Positions 16,666 through 24,782 of a stretch of 64,000 nucleotides of DNA are shown here, one piece after another (the first letter of the stretch is position 1; every line of letters begins with the position of its first letter). The notes under the pieces were generated by a model. It had not been told where the DNA came from and did not search any database. It worked only from the letters and a program-made list of their open reading frames with translations. This DNA comes from Bacteroidota bacterium (lineage in GTDB: Bacteria > Bacteroidota > Bacteroidia > AKYH767-A > JAHEYN01), in contig JAHEYN010000005.1 in the NCBI GenBank assembly GCA_023251555.1, positions 56,828 to 120,827 on the forward strand, written 5' to 3'. The translations under genes and the position numbers were made by a program.

Positions 16666-18150
16666 TCAGAATTTAGAGCCAAGGGTCATAAGCAGCTGGT
16701 GGCCTTCGCTTTTGTTTACCGCGCCCAAAGCCGACTCAGCGTATGGCCTGTAAAAGCCTGTAGACAGGGAATATACATAAGCCAGGTCAATATAATACCC
16801 CTCATCACGTATTCCAAACCCAAGGGTATAGTTGGTTTTACTGTTATCTGCCCCCGGATAATTCATACCTGCCTTAAAAGGCGTTCCATAGTGTGCATAA
16901 CCGCCCCTGACACAGTATTCGTCAAACCTCCATTCTGTGCCCACCCTGATATTATTTGCCACTCCGTATTTGCCCTGTATGGCAGCATTGGCATCAAAAT
17001 AATTCACACCGGCGGCGCTTAGGGAAGCTTCGGAATAATCAACTATTTCATAATCCGCGCTTACGAAGCCCATCTCCCGGACAAGCACTGCAGCACTGCC
17101 TGATGCACGGAAAGGCGTTTCAACAGAATAACTGAACCTTCCCGGCTGGGAGGAAGCGGTAACTGAAGAAGCGCTGTCAAAGTCTGAAACTATCCCGCCG
17201 GAATATTCATCCGTGAGGCTGAGCAGCACAGGAGTATGAACAGAGGCACCCAGCCGGAGCCAGTCGGAAGCCCTCAGGATCATCCCGAAGTTAAAGTTAA
17301 CTCCGCTGCCTGTAGTCTTCAGGCTCTGGTTCATTGTGTAGGATTTGAAATAGGGTATGGTGTCAGACTTATCCGTTTCCGCATACTCCGACTTTTCCTC
17401 GTACCTCAATGTTGTCAGCCCCATAGAGGCACCGAAGTACAGGCGGTTATTGTAGTTTGCTCCAAAAGTAAACAGGTATTCTCCCATTCCGCCTTTGGTT
17501 ACGGAATTCCGGCGCTGGAGGGCGCCTCCAAAAGGAACCACACTGTTATAGTGCGCGGTATCTTTAATCGTATCGAGGGGATTGATAAGATATGCCTGGT
17601 AAGCAAGATAAGCTCCTGGCGAGACCGATGCGAGATCTGAAGGGAAGGTGCCACTCCCGGCGTTTACCTTATTCAGGTAATGATCAAGCATTGAGCTGCC
17701 ACTGTTAATACCTTCAAACCCGGATCTTGACTGAAAATTATTCAGCCTGTTGTATCCTATTCCCCAGTTCCAGTTAATCCATTTACCTGTAGACATGCTG
17801 TTATTTGCAGGCACATAAGAAAAAACTCCTCCTGCATTGCTGAAATTAAACCCGTACTTATCGTCTGACATTGTATTGCCCGAATAAGCAGAAGTGACCT
17901 TACTTTTAAACATGAGGGGGGTGATCATCAGTTCGGATTTTTTGTAAATGGCAATACCGGCGGGATTGATGGAAAGAGAAGAAAAGTCTCCTCCCAGTGC
18001 CCCGAATGCCCCGCCTGCAGCCATAGACCGCGCCGTGCCGCCGAAAGTGGTTTGCGAGTATCTGAGCGCATCAAGCTCATTCTGGGAGATTGCGTCAAGC
18101 CAGCATATACAAGCCGGGAGAAGCATGATTACAATTTTTTTCAGGTTCAT
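16666..18150 (-). CDS. OmpP1/FadL-type outer membrane transport protein
   Basis: Outer-membrane beta-barrel of about 494 residues. The ATG at 18150 starts a signal peptide (MNLKKIVIMLLPACICWLDA) and is preferred over the in-frame ATG at 18195. Next comes the FadL-family opening ALRYSQTTFGGTARSMAAGG, then FGALGGDFSSLSINPAGIA with the conserved NPAG. Alternating amphipathic strands run to a C-terminal Phe (TLGSKF), the usual barrel end. FadL homologues take up hydrophobic compounds; the substrate here is not predictable. It may be co-transcribed with the upstream Tyr/Gly-rich lipoprotein gene. Confidence 0.88.
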   Translation of the reverse strand: MNLKKIVIMLLPACICWLDAISQNELDALRYSQTTFGGTARSMAAGGAFGALGGDFSSLSINPAGIAIYKKSELMITPLMFKSKVTSAYSGNTMSDDKYGFNFSNAGGVFSYVPANNSMSTGKWINWNWGIGYNRLNNFQSRSGFEGINSGSSMLDHYLNKVNAGSGTFPSDLASVSPGAYLAYQAYLINPLDTIKDTAHYNSVVPFGGALQRRNSVTKGGMGEYLFTFGANYNNRLYFGASMGLTTLRYEEKSEYAETDKSDTIPYFKSYTMNQSLKTTGSGVNFNFGMILRASDWLRLGASVHTPVLLSLTDEYSGGIVSDFDSASSVTASSQPGRFSYSVETPFRASGSAAVLVREMGFVSADYEIVDYSEASLSAAGVNYFDANAAIQGKYGVANNIRVGTEWRFDEYCVRGGYAHYGTPFKAGMNYPGADNSKTNYTLGFGIRDEGYYIDLAYVYSLSTGFYRPYAESALGAVNKSEGHQLLMTLGSKF

Positions 18151-18197
18151 GATTTTGTTTTTAATCTGTATGTTTTCCGGAATATCGTTTGTCACGC

Positions 18198-19616
18198 TTA
18201 CCTTCTGCGCCCACCGCCTGCAGATCCGCCCCTTCCGCCGCCCATGTTCATATTGCCGCCTCCCCCGTTATTTGATCTTCCTCCCATCGCTCCACCGCCT
18301 CCGTTAAATGACCTGCTTTCCCTCGAAGGCTGGCGGGGCTGTGAATATTCCGACCTTGAATACTCTCTTTGGGGGCGGCTGTTATTGTATGAATCGTTTC
18401 TCGGTCTTTCTCTTTCCGCAGGGCGGGACTCCTGTTTGCGTTCATTGCGCTGGTAATTATTGCCAGGCTGGCGGTTCGGCTGCTCCTTTATCATCTCTTT
18501 ATGGTTTTCTTCCCTCGCAGGAGCGGCCTGACGATCGCCTGACCGCTGGTAAAAATGGGGAGTATTGTCCTCTGCAGGAGTTTCCCTCCCGGGCTCAGCC
18601 TTTCTTATTTCCTTCTCAGGAACATTTCTCTTCTCATACTGAGGAGCATCATTATTATCTTTCCGGATCACGGGATCAGGAGTGTTTGAAGGGAGTGTGG
18701 CCTTCCTGTCAAGAATACTTTTTCCGCGGTTCTGCCCGCCTTCCGCTGAGAAGTTGAGCTCAGGGGTAATACGCTCCGGCAATACTGCACGGGTGTATTT
18801 ATCGGCAAGTGTATTTGGCCGGGATTCCCTGTTATCCGAACCTGTTGATTCCCTTGGACCGTAATGGTAATAGCTGTTGTAGTCACGGCTGTTGTAGTAG
18901 TAAGGATTATAACCGTATGCATGGGAGGCATCCTGGTAGCCATGCCAGTAGCCGTCATAGTAACCATTGTTATACCCGTTCCAGTATGACCACCCGTGAT
19001 GGTGGTGATAGGGGTCGCCCCCGTACCATGAATAATAAGGGTTGTAGTAACTGTAGGTATAATACCCGTAGTAGCCATTGTAAAAAGGCGAACACATATA
19101 AAAGTGAGAGGGTGCCCACCACGGATAACCTGTATAAATACTTATTCCCCATGAGTAAGGATTGTAGTCATACCAGTAACTGTTTGTATAATAATCATCG
19201 TAATAGCTCCAGCCCCACACACCGGAGTGAAACCGCCGCATACGGGAGGCATAAGCATAGTCATAATAATCATCGCTGCTGTAATAATTATTGGTGACGT
19301 ATGTGTTTCCTCCTGAAGCCGTTGTATCGGAAGAATGATTATCGCCTTGCCTGCGGGCAGAAGCATCCTCCCGGGAATCCGCAGGGGCAGCATTATCTGT
19401 CCCCCGGTAATAATCCGCTGAAGAATAATTGTTCCCGGGGGAAGACGGTGAAGGAGACACATTTGAAGACGAGGGGGATGCAGCTGTACTTATTTCCGGT
19501 GTTTTTGCAGAAGAATAAACATCGTCATAATAAGCCGAAGAGGTGCTGTGCCGGGAGGAGGAGCAGGCAGCGCTGATCAGCACTGCAACTGCCATTGGAA
19601 TCTGTATTGTCTTCAT
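18198..19616 (-). CDS. Tyr/Ser/Gly-rich low-complexity lipoprotein
   Basis: About 472 residues from the ATG at 19616, which begins a lipoprotein signal peptide (MKTIQIPMAVAVLISAAC, lipobox Cys18). The body is low complexity: a Ser/Pro linker, then about 170 residues dominated by Tyr with Asp/Ser/Asn/Gly (motifs such as WGWSYYDDYY and NGYYDGYWHGYQD), then a charged Arg/Pro/Glu/Asn stretch. It ends in a Gly-rich tail with RGG-like repeats (GGGRGGSAGGGRRR). No enzymatic domain is seen. Similar proteins in Bacteroidota are sometimes annotated as vitellogenin-like, which has no functional meaning. A structural or adhesive envelope role is inferred. It is divergent from proS. Confidence 0.7.
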   Translation of the reverse strand: MKTIQIPMAVAVLISAACSSSRHSTSSAYYDDVYSSAKTPEISTAASPSSSNVSPSPSSPGNNYSSADYYRGTDNAAPADSREDASARRQGDNHSSDTTASGGNTYVTNNYYSSDDYYDYAYASRMRRFHSGVWGWSYYDDYYTNSYWYDYNPYSWGISIYTGYPWWAPSHFYMCSPFYNGYYGYYTYSYYNPYYSWYGGDPYHHHHGWSYWNGYNNGYYDGYWHGYQDASHAYGYNPYYYNSRDYNSYYHYGPRESTGSDNRESRPNTLADKYTRAVLPERITPELNFSAEGGQNRGKSILDRKATLPSNTPDPVIRKDNNDAPQYEKRNVPEKEIRKAEPGRETPAEDNTPHFYQRSGDRQAAPAREENHKEMIKEQPNRQPGNNYQRNERKQESRPAERERPRNDSYNNSRPQREYSRSEYSQPRQPSRESRSFNGGGGAMGGRSNNGGGGNMNMGGGRGGSAGGGRRR

Positions 19617-19623
19617 GTGCTTT

Positions 19624-19654
19624 ATTGTTAAATGGTTATATATTTTTAATTTTG
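19624..19654 (+). promoter_or_regulatory. promoter of proS
   Basis: TTG at 19625-19627, 19 nt spacer, TAATTTTG at 19647-19654 (exact TAnnTTTG). The predicted start at about 19661 leaves a ~45-nt leader before the proS ATG. Confidence 0.65.
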
Positions 19655-19693
19655 CCGGAGCCGTGTTCCTGCGGTTTATTTCAAACATCATAC

Positions 19694-19701
19694 CAAATAT
19701 A
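19694..19701 (-). promoter_or_regulatory. candidate -7 element for the Tyr/Gly-rich lipoprotein gene
   Basis: CAAATATA on the plus strand is TATATTTG on the minus strand, matching TAnnTTTG. The best upstream TTG is 23 nt away, slightly too far, so the call is weak. Confidence 0.4.
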
Positions 19702-19705
19702 AAAA

Positions 19706-21178
19706 ATGGGGAAAAACCTTACATCAAGGGCCGAAAATTACTCCAAATGGTACAATGACCTTATAGTTAAGGCTGATCTGGCAGAACATTCTGCCGTTAA
19801 GGGCTGTATGGTGATAAAGCCTTACGGTTATGCCATCTGGGAAAAAATGCAGGCAACGCTTGACAAGATGTTCAAGGACTCAGGGCATGTCAATGCCTAT
19901 TTCCCGCTTTTTATTCCCAAATCATTTTTCAGCAAAGAAGCGTCACATGTAAAAGGTTTTGCGAAAGAGTGCGCCGTTGTTACGCATTACCGCCTGAAAA
20001 ATTCTGATGACGGGAAAGAGATTGTGGTAGACGAGAGTGCAAGGCTGGAAGAAGAGCTTATTGTCCGCCCGACATCTGAAACAATCATCTGGAATACATA
20101 CAGGAACTGGATACAGTCATACCGGGATCTGCCCATCCTTGTAAACCAGTGGGCTAATGTAGTAAGATGGGAAATGAGGACCCGCCTTTTTCTGCGCACC
20201 GCAGAATTTCTCTGGCAGGAAGGACACACGGCACATGCAGGACGGGAAGAAGCTGTTTCAGAAACATTAAAGATGCTGAACATCTATGCAGAATTTGCGG
20301 AAAAACACATGGCCATGCCTGTAATCAAGGGCGTGAAAACGGAGAGCGAACGTTTTGCCGGGGCGCTTGAAACATATTGCATAGAGGCATTAATGCAGGA
20401 CGGTAAAGCCTTACAGGCGGGTACATCTCATTTTCTCGGCCAGAATTTCGCAAAGGCCTTCGATGTAAAATTTACCAACAAGGAAGGAGTTCAGGATTAT
20501 GTATGGGCAACATCATGGGGTGTTTCCACCCGGCTGATGGGAGCGCTGGTCATGTCACATTCGGATGATGAGGGGCTGGTGCTGCCCCCGAAGCTGGCCC
20601 CCATACAGGTTGTCATTGTGCCTATATATAAAACCCCGGAAGAACGCCAGGCCACACTTGAAGCTGCCTCAAAAATAAAGCAGGAGTTGCAAAGCAGGAG
20701 CATCTCCGTAAAAACAGATGAGCGAGACACCCACACCCCGGGATGGAAATTTGCAGAGTATGAACTGAAGGGGGTTCCTGTGCGCATCGGCATAGGTCCG
20801 AGGGATATACAAAACCAGACCATAGAAGTGGCGCGCAGGGATACAAAAGAAAAAAGCACATACCAGGTTGTGGATGCGGCTCTTAAAATTGAGCATCTCC
20901 TTGAGCAGATACAGGACAATATTTACAAAAAGGCGCTGTCTTTCAGGGAAACGAAAACATTCTCTGCCGACACTTACGAAGAATTCAAAGAGATGCTGAA
21001 GCATGGAGGCTTTGTACTTGCACACTGGGATGGGGACCCGGGGACGGAAGGAAAAATAAAAGAAGAAACCAGTGCCACCATACGGTGTATTCCTTATGAA
21101 AACCGGAAGGAAGAAGGGAAATGCATATACACGGGGAAACCTTCTGCACAACGCGTATTATTTGCAATTGCCTACTGA
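19706..21178 (+). CDS. proS: prolyl-tRNA synthetase, archaeal/eukaryote-type (type 3)
   Basis: Charges tRNA-Pro. The 490-residue size, the N-terminal [20 protein letters not shown] and the lack of an editing insert mark the short ProS type also found in archaea and eukaryotes. Class II motifs are visible: [10 protein letters not shown] (motif 1 region), [20 protein letters not shown] (motif 2) and the [11 protein letters not shown] loop. The C-terminal zinc-binding-like domain ends IAY, as in the family. A good promoter lies just upstream. The next gene starts one base after the stop, so the two are translationally linked. A tRNA-Pro gene lies 14 kb away in the same window. Confidence 0.96.
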   Translation: MGKNLTSRAENYSKWYNDLIVKADLAEHSAVKGCMVIKPYGYAIWEKMQATLDKMFKDSGHVNAYFPLFIPKSFFSKEASHVKGFAKECAVVTHYRLKNSDDGKEIVVDESARLEEELIVRPTSETIIWNTYRNWIQSYRDLPILVNQWANVVRWEMRTRLFLRTAEFLWQEGHTAHAGREEAVSETLKMLNIYAEFAEKHMAMPVIKGVKTESERFAGALETYCIEALMQDGKALQAGTSHFLGQNFAKAFDVKFTNKEGVQDYVWATSWGVSTRLMGALVMSHSDDEGLVLPPKLAPIQVVIVPIYKTPEERQATLEAASKIKQELQSRSISVKTDERDTHTPGWKFAEYELKGVPVRIGIGPRDIQNQTIEVARRDTKEKSTYQVVDAALKIEHLLEQIQDNIYKKALSFRETKTFSADTYEEFKEMLKHGGFVLAHWDGDPGTEGKIKEETSATIRCIPYENRKEEGKCIYTGKPSAQRVLFAIAY

Positions 21179-21179
21179 A

Positions 21180-21872
21180 ATGAAACCCAAGCCGGCACAA
21201 CAGCTTATCCTTAAATCAATAAAGGAAAAGGTCATTGTTAAGAAGGAGGTTCAGAACAAAACCTTCACCGTTTTTAACGAACTGAAATCTATTCTGAAGG
21301 AAATCCAGGCGGAACTGCACGAGAAAGTCCAGAAGGTGGATCCTGATACAATAGTTGAATATAAAGAAAAAGGAAAGTTCGAGGCGGAATTTAAAATTGC
21401 AGATGACACGCTGATCTTTTGGATGCACACGGACATTTTCAATTTCGACCACGACCACGGGATATGGAAATCGTCATATATTGAAGAAGATCATTCCCGC
21501 ACATTCTGCGGAATGATCTGCATTTATAATTTTCTGTCCGACTCCTTCAAATATAACAGGGTAACTGATCTCGGATACCTCATAGCAAGACTTTTTCTCA
21601 ACAAAGACCTTCATTATTTCGTCGAGGGGAAACGCCAGCTTGGATTTCTGTACAACGACTTTGACCATGCTGTACTGGACAGGGAAGCCTTGAAATCCGT
21701 GCTTGAATCTGCTATTCTCTACAGCCTGGATTTCGATCTCTTCTCCCCTCCTTATGATGAAATGAAAGAGGTGTCAGTATCAGGTATCATGGAAGCTGCT
21801 GCGAATGTTCGGATCACCACCGGGAAGAGGCTTGGTTTCCGCTTCCAGGCTGATGATGACAAAAGCGAATAA
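21180..21872 (+). CDS. conserved hypothetical protein coupled to proS
   Basis: 230 residues. The ATG at 21180 lies one base after the proS stop and is preferred over an upstream in-frame start inside proS. It begins with a Lys-rich helix (KPKPAQQLILKSIKEKVIVK) and a predicted coiled-coil segment, followed by a mixed alpha/beta region with several aromatic clusters (FNFDHDHGIW, RTFCGMICIYNFLSDSFKYN). No signal peptide or membrane segment. I do not recognise a characterised family; I believe similar proteins are conserved in Bacteroidota next to proS, but this needs a search. No function is proposed. Confidence 0.8.
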   Translation: MKPKPAQQLILKSIKEKVIVKKEVQNKTFTVFNELKSILKEIQAELHEKVQKVDPDTIVEYKEKGKFEAEFKIADDTLIFWMHTDIFNFDHDHGIWKSSYIEEDHSRTFCGMICIYNFLSDSFKYNRVTDLGYLIARLFLNKDLHYFVEGKRQLGFLYNDFDHAVLDREALKSVLESAILYSLDFDLFSPPYDEMKEVSVSGIMEAAANVRITTGKRLGFRFQADDDKSE

Positions 21873-21878
21873 GGTTTT

Positions 21879-21908
21879 TTTGCTGAAAAAATAAATACTG
21901 TATCTTTG
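21879..21908 (+). promoter_or_regulatory. promoter of tRNA-Glu
   Basis: TTTG at 21879-21882, 18 nt, TATCTTTG at 21901-21908; exact -7 consensus. It lies 44 nt before the mature tRNA 5' end. Confidence 0.7.
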
Positions 21909-21952
21909 CACACCTTTTTAAATCATCTGTCAATACGTTCTTAAAAAATGCC

Positions 21953-22024
21953 GGCCCGTTCGTCTAGGGGTTAGGACATCAGGTTTTCATCCTGGAAACA
22001 GGGGTTCGATTCCCCTACGGGCTA
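21953..22024 (+). tRNA. tRNA-Glu (anticodon TTC)
   Basis: Cloverleaf with acceptor GGCCCGT/ACGGGCT (G-U at the first pair), D-arm GTCTAGGGGTTAGGAC, anticodon loop TTTTCAT (anticodon TTC), T-arm AGGGGTTCGATTCCCCT and discriminator A. CCA is not encoded. It marks the left edge of the AT-rich accessory region; no repeated copy of its 3' end was found further right. Confidence 0.95.
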
Positions 22025-22025
22025 C

Positions 22026-22095
22026 AAAAATTCAGTAACAGAAAGAGACCGGGAAAGAGTAAAAGGTCTTCTTTCTGAATTTTTTACTCTTTCTC
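22026..22095 (+). repeat. nested inverted repeats after tRNA-Glu
   Basis: AAAAATTCAG (22026-22035) with AGAAAGAGACC (22040-22050) pairs imperfectly with GGTCTTCTTTCT and CTGAATTTTT (22065-22084). A second element, GGGAAAGAGTAAAA (22051-22064), pairs with TTTTACTCTTTCTC (22082-22095). The two hairpins are mutually exclusive. The first, with its T run, could end the tRNA transcript. Confidence 0.55.
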
Positions 22096-22144
22096 TTTCA
22101 GTTACTCTTTCTCCATCTTTTGTATGCTTTAAAACAGAAATACA

Positions 22145-22492
22145 ATGTTTCCATACGAAAATCTAGAAGTTTATAAAAAGGCCTTTGAGCTCAATCGAAG
22201 GATTTACCGCATCATTAAAGAGAAAAATAACCTTCCTTCTTACCTTAAATCACAATTAGGCCGGGCTTGTTTAAGTGTAGTTTTGAACATCGCCAAAGGA
22301 AGTGGAAAATATACAGACCGTGACCGGAAAAATTTCCTGGCCATAGCAAGAGGTTCAACCTTTGAGTCTGCATCTATTCTCCAATTTCTTATTGCTGAAA
22401 AGGAGCTAAGCGAAAATGAACAAATGGGTCTTATTTCGGGATTTGATGAAGTTTCCAGAATGCTTTTTAAAATGATCAAAAACCTTCAGTAA
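22145..22492 (+). CDS. four-helix bundle protein (23S rRNA intervening-sequence protein family)
   Basis: 115 residues beginning FPYENLEVYKKAFELNRRIY, the standard opening of the TIGR02436-type four-helix bundle proteins, with conserved LPSYLKSQLGRA and SVVLNIAKGSG. These were first seen inside 23S rRNA insertions but are often free-standing and common in Bacteroidota; function unknown. It stands alone downstream of tRNA-Glu with no coupled neighbour. Its upstream region holds the nested inverted repeats. The gene is compositionally similar to the AT-rich region to its right. Confidence 0.9.
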   Translation: MFPYENLEVYKKAFELNRRIYRIIKEKNNLPSYLKSQLGRACLSVVLNIAKGSGKYTDRDRKNFLAIARGSTFESASILQFLIAEKELSENEQMGLISGFDEVSRMLFKMIKNLQ

Positions 22493-22671
22493 GTCTTTGG
22501 GGAGCGAGCACACAAACGATGAATTTTACTTCACTCCCGCTATGACACTTGTACTGTTGTAGTTTAACAACCTGTCTCTGGGACTTTGGGCAGAAAAACC
22601 AAATCCAAAACAATGAAAAAATATTGTTATTTTTTTGATTCTATCAACAACCATTTGCGCAGTGGACTAAA
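22493..22671. other. intergenic region, convergent
   Basis: Gap between the four-helix-bundle gene and the minus-strand ATPase gene. No gene, RNA or clear terminator seen. Confidence 0.4.
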
Positions 22672-23859
22672 TCAGAATAAATCATTCGGATTAATTTGAA
22701 GAAATTCCTGCCAAGACAGTCCTGAATTTCCTATCAGCAATACTTTATCCGGGTTAAATTCCTTTTTGAACGCATCCATACCTCCGGCTTTTTGGATAGT
22801 TCCGCTTTTAACTTCAAGTCCAATAACTTTCCCACGCTTTTCGATTACAAAATCGATTTCACGGTTGTTGTGCCTCCAATAATATAAATGGAAATTTTCC
22901 GTGAGCGAGTAATTTAATAAGTGGGCGCCAATAGCTGATTCGACCATACGCCCCCATTGGTCTCCCTGTTTTAAAATTTTACGGAATGTTTCATTACGTT
23001 GGGCACTTATTAATGCAGTATTATGGACCTGGAATTTGGGACTTGAACCACGTTGCCGGATTTTATCAGCAGAAAATTTTTCAACCCCGGCCAACAAACC
23101 TGCCGTATCTAAAAGATTAAGATAGTGGGAGAGAGTCGTAGTGTTTCCGGCATCTAATAATTGCCCCAGTATTTTATTATAGGATAAAATCTGTCCTGAA
23201 TAAAGGCATCCTAACTCAAACAGTCTACGCATTAAAGCAGGTTTATCTACCCTTGTAAGCATTAGAATATCTTTTGAAATACTTGTTTCTATAAGAGAAT
23301 CATATACATATTTTTTCCAACGTTCTTCATCCGATATAAGTTCTGCAGAACCGGGATAGCCTCCATACCATACGAATTGATTTATGTCCCAGGCAAACGC
23401 CTTTTGCATTTCTTTAAATGACCAATGTCCCAAATAGGTTGTTTCAAAACGACCCGCCAGTGATTCTGTGAGGCCTTCCTGTAACAATAGGCGGGATGAA
23501 CCCATCAAAATTATTTTGATGGGATGTTTCTTCCTGCTGTCTTCATCCCAAAGCAATTTTATGGTTTCGCTCCAATTATTTATTTTTTGGATTTCATCAA
23601 TTACAAAGAGGTATTCTTTTGCTCCGCTTTGCTTCCATTTCAAGCGAGCTGTTTCCCATTGTTGTTGAATCCAAACCGTATCTGAATTAGCAACTGTATC
23701 TGCTGAAACAAAGTAATGAGGAATCTTTGCTTTTTTTAGCAATTGTGTAACAAGGGTTGTTTTTCCCACTTGACGAGGCCCCATTACCACCTGAATAAAC
23801 TTTCTCGGCTCGTTTATCCTTTCTTCAAGCAGTTGAATTTTAGGTCTTTGATATGCCAT
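22672..23859 (-). CDS. AAA ATPase with DUF4143 domain
   Basis: 395 residues. The N-terminal P-loop ATPase has Walker A GPRQVGKTT near residue 30 and Walker B VIDEIQKI near 95; sensor-like MGSSRLLLQEGL follows. The C-terminal DUF4143 region contains LSHYLNLLDTAGLL and a nuclease-fold-like REIDFVIEKRGKVIGLEVK with the D-ExK arrangement. The family is widespread, often mobile or variably present, and functionally unclear; links to toxin-antitoxin or defence functions are suggested from context in some genomes. It stands alone here, between the four-helix-bundle gene and relic fragments, which fits an accessory locus. Confidence 0.9.
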   Translation of the reverse strand: MAYQRPKIQLLEERINEPRKFIQVVMGPRQVGKTTLVTQLLKKAKIPHYFVSADTVANSDTVWIQQQWETARLKWKQSGAKEYLFVIDEIQKINNWSETIKLLWDEDSRKKHPIKIILMGSSRLLLQEGLTESLAGRFETTYLGHWSFKEMQKAFAWDINQFVWYGGYPGSAELISDEERWKKYVYDSLIETSISKDILMLTRVDKPALMRRLFELGCLYSGQILSYNKILGQLLDAGNTTTLSHYLNLLDTAGLLAGVEKFSADKIRQRGSSPKFQVHNTALISAQRNETFRKILKQGDQWGRMVESAIGAHLLNYSLTENFHLYYWRHNNREIDFVIEKRGKVIGLEVKSGTIQKAGGMDAFKKEFNPDKVLLIGNSGLSWQEFLQINPNDLF

Positions 23860-23928
23860 TTATTTTAATTTACTCAATGCGATGAGTAAAATTACTCAAA
23901 GTTTTGAATTAAAACAATCTTGATGTTA

Positions 23929-23976
23929 AAAGAGACTTTTGCAGAAATTGTAAGAGAGCAATCTCTGCATAGTTAA
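23929..23976 (+). pseudogene. relic 3' end of a ~515-residue helical-repeat family gene
   Basis: The frame reads KETFAEIVREQSLHS and stop, closely matching the C-termini RPFAEIVREKAALKD (27272 gene) and RPFTEIVREKVRLKK (30980 gene). Upstream the frame has no recognisable family sequence. It is a detached tail, probably the leftover of a deleted or replaced copy. Confidence 0.65.
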
Positions 23977-24147
23977 CCCTAAAATATACTCTCTGGAGCT
24001 GGACATTCGGTCAGTACGGGCTCTACGAAATAAGTGATACAATGAGATGTAAACCAAGTGTTTACGGCTCATTGTCTTTTTAAGAATAACATTAAAGTAA
24101 CAACGAGTGTAAAAAAGTATATATTGGCATCGAAAAAGAATGAATAA

Positions 24148-24282
24148 TATCACATAAAAACTGAGAAAAAAGCACTTGACTACTTTGATTTTATTTCATG
24201 GTTAGAAAGTAAGATTGAGAAAAGACCTTTTGCAGAAATTGTAAGGGAGAAAGCCGCTCTGAAAGACAAAGCCGGACAGTAG
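24148..24282 (+). pseudogene. second relic 3' end of the helical-repeat family
   Basis: An open stretch of 44 codons. The first 12 (ending KTEKKALDY) are a diverged version of DPYEKKSLEY. From 24184 the DNA is identical to the end of the 27272 gene, up to and including the stop codon. No start codon or upstream part remains. The stop directly abuts the stop of the convergent propeller gene, exactly as at 28828/28829. It looks like the remnant of a full gene lost by recombination. Confidence 0.8.
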
Positions 24283-24782
24283 TTATTCTTTCACAAACTT
24301 AATTTGCGCTTGCTCCCCATCGTTTGCTATTTTGAGGAAATACATTCCTTTTGAAAGAGCATTGACATCAAGATTGAGTAATGATTTAGGATCAAGAAAT
24401 TGGTAATTGTAAACTTCACGACCTAAAACATCGTATATCCTAACATTTATTTCAGTTTTGAAGTTCAGGAAACCGCTTATTGTTATTTGCAAACTCTCCT
24501 TGGCAGGATTAGGAGAAATTGTTACGCTGTTAAATTGTTTCATTGTTATATGGACAACATTTGAATAAGTAAACTTCCCGTCATAGTCAGTTTGTTTTAA
24601 ACGATAGTAATTAATTCCTGCAGATGGTTCACGATCAAGGAAGCTATAGTTTCGCGTAGCTGACGCATTGCCCGCTCCTTTCGCTTTTCCTATTTCTTCC
24701 CATTCTCCGGTCCCCTGCCCCTTGTCTCTCTCTATAATAAAGTAATCACTATTCATTTCGCTTGCTGTTGTCCATTCTAAAA
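24184..24782. repeat. 599-bp direct repeat, copy 1
   Basis: Nearly identical to 28730-29328 (constant offset 4546). By eye only three differences occur, at 24683, 24725 and 24765. It covers the last 33 codons of the helical-repeat family and the C-terminal ~165 codons (T9SS sorting domain and preceding domain) of the convergent propeller gene. Similarity falls sharply at both borders. Confidence 0.92.

Noticed and set aside
22672-23859. AAA/DUF4143 gene as part of a defence system
   Set aside because: It stands alone with no effector or toxin partner, so no system can be claimed.
24001-24150. Possible third relic between the two gene tails
   Set aside because: The stretch has stops in all frames and no convincing similarity to the helical-repeat family.
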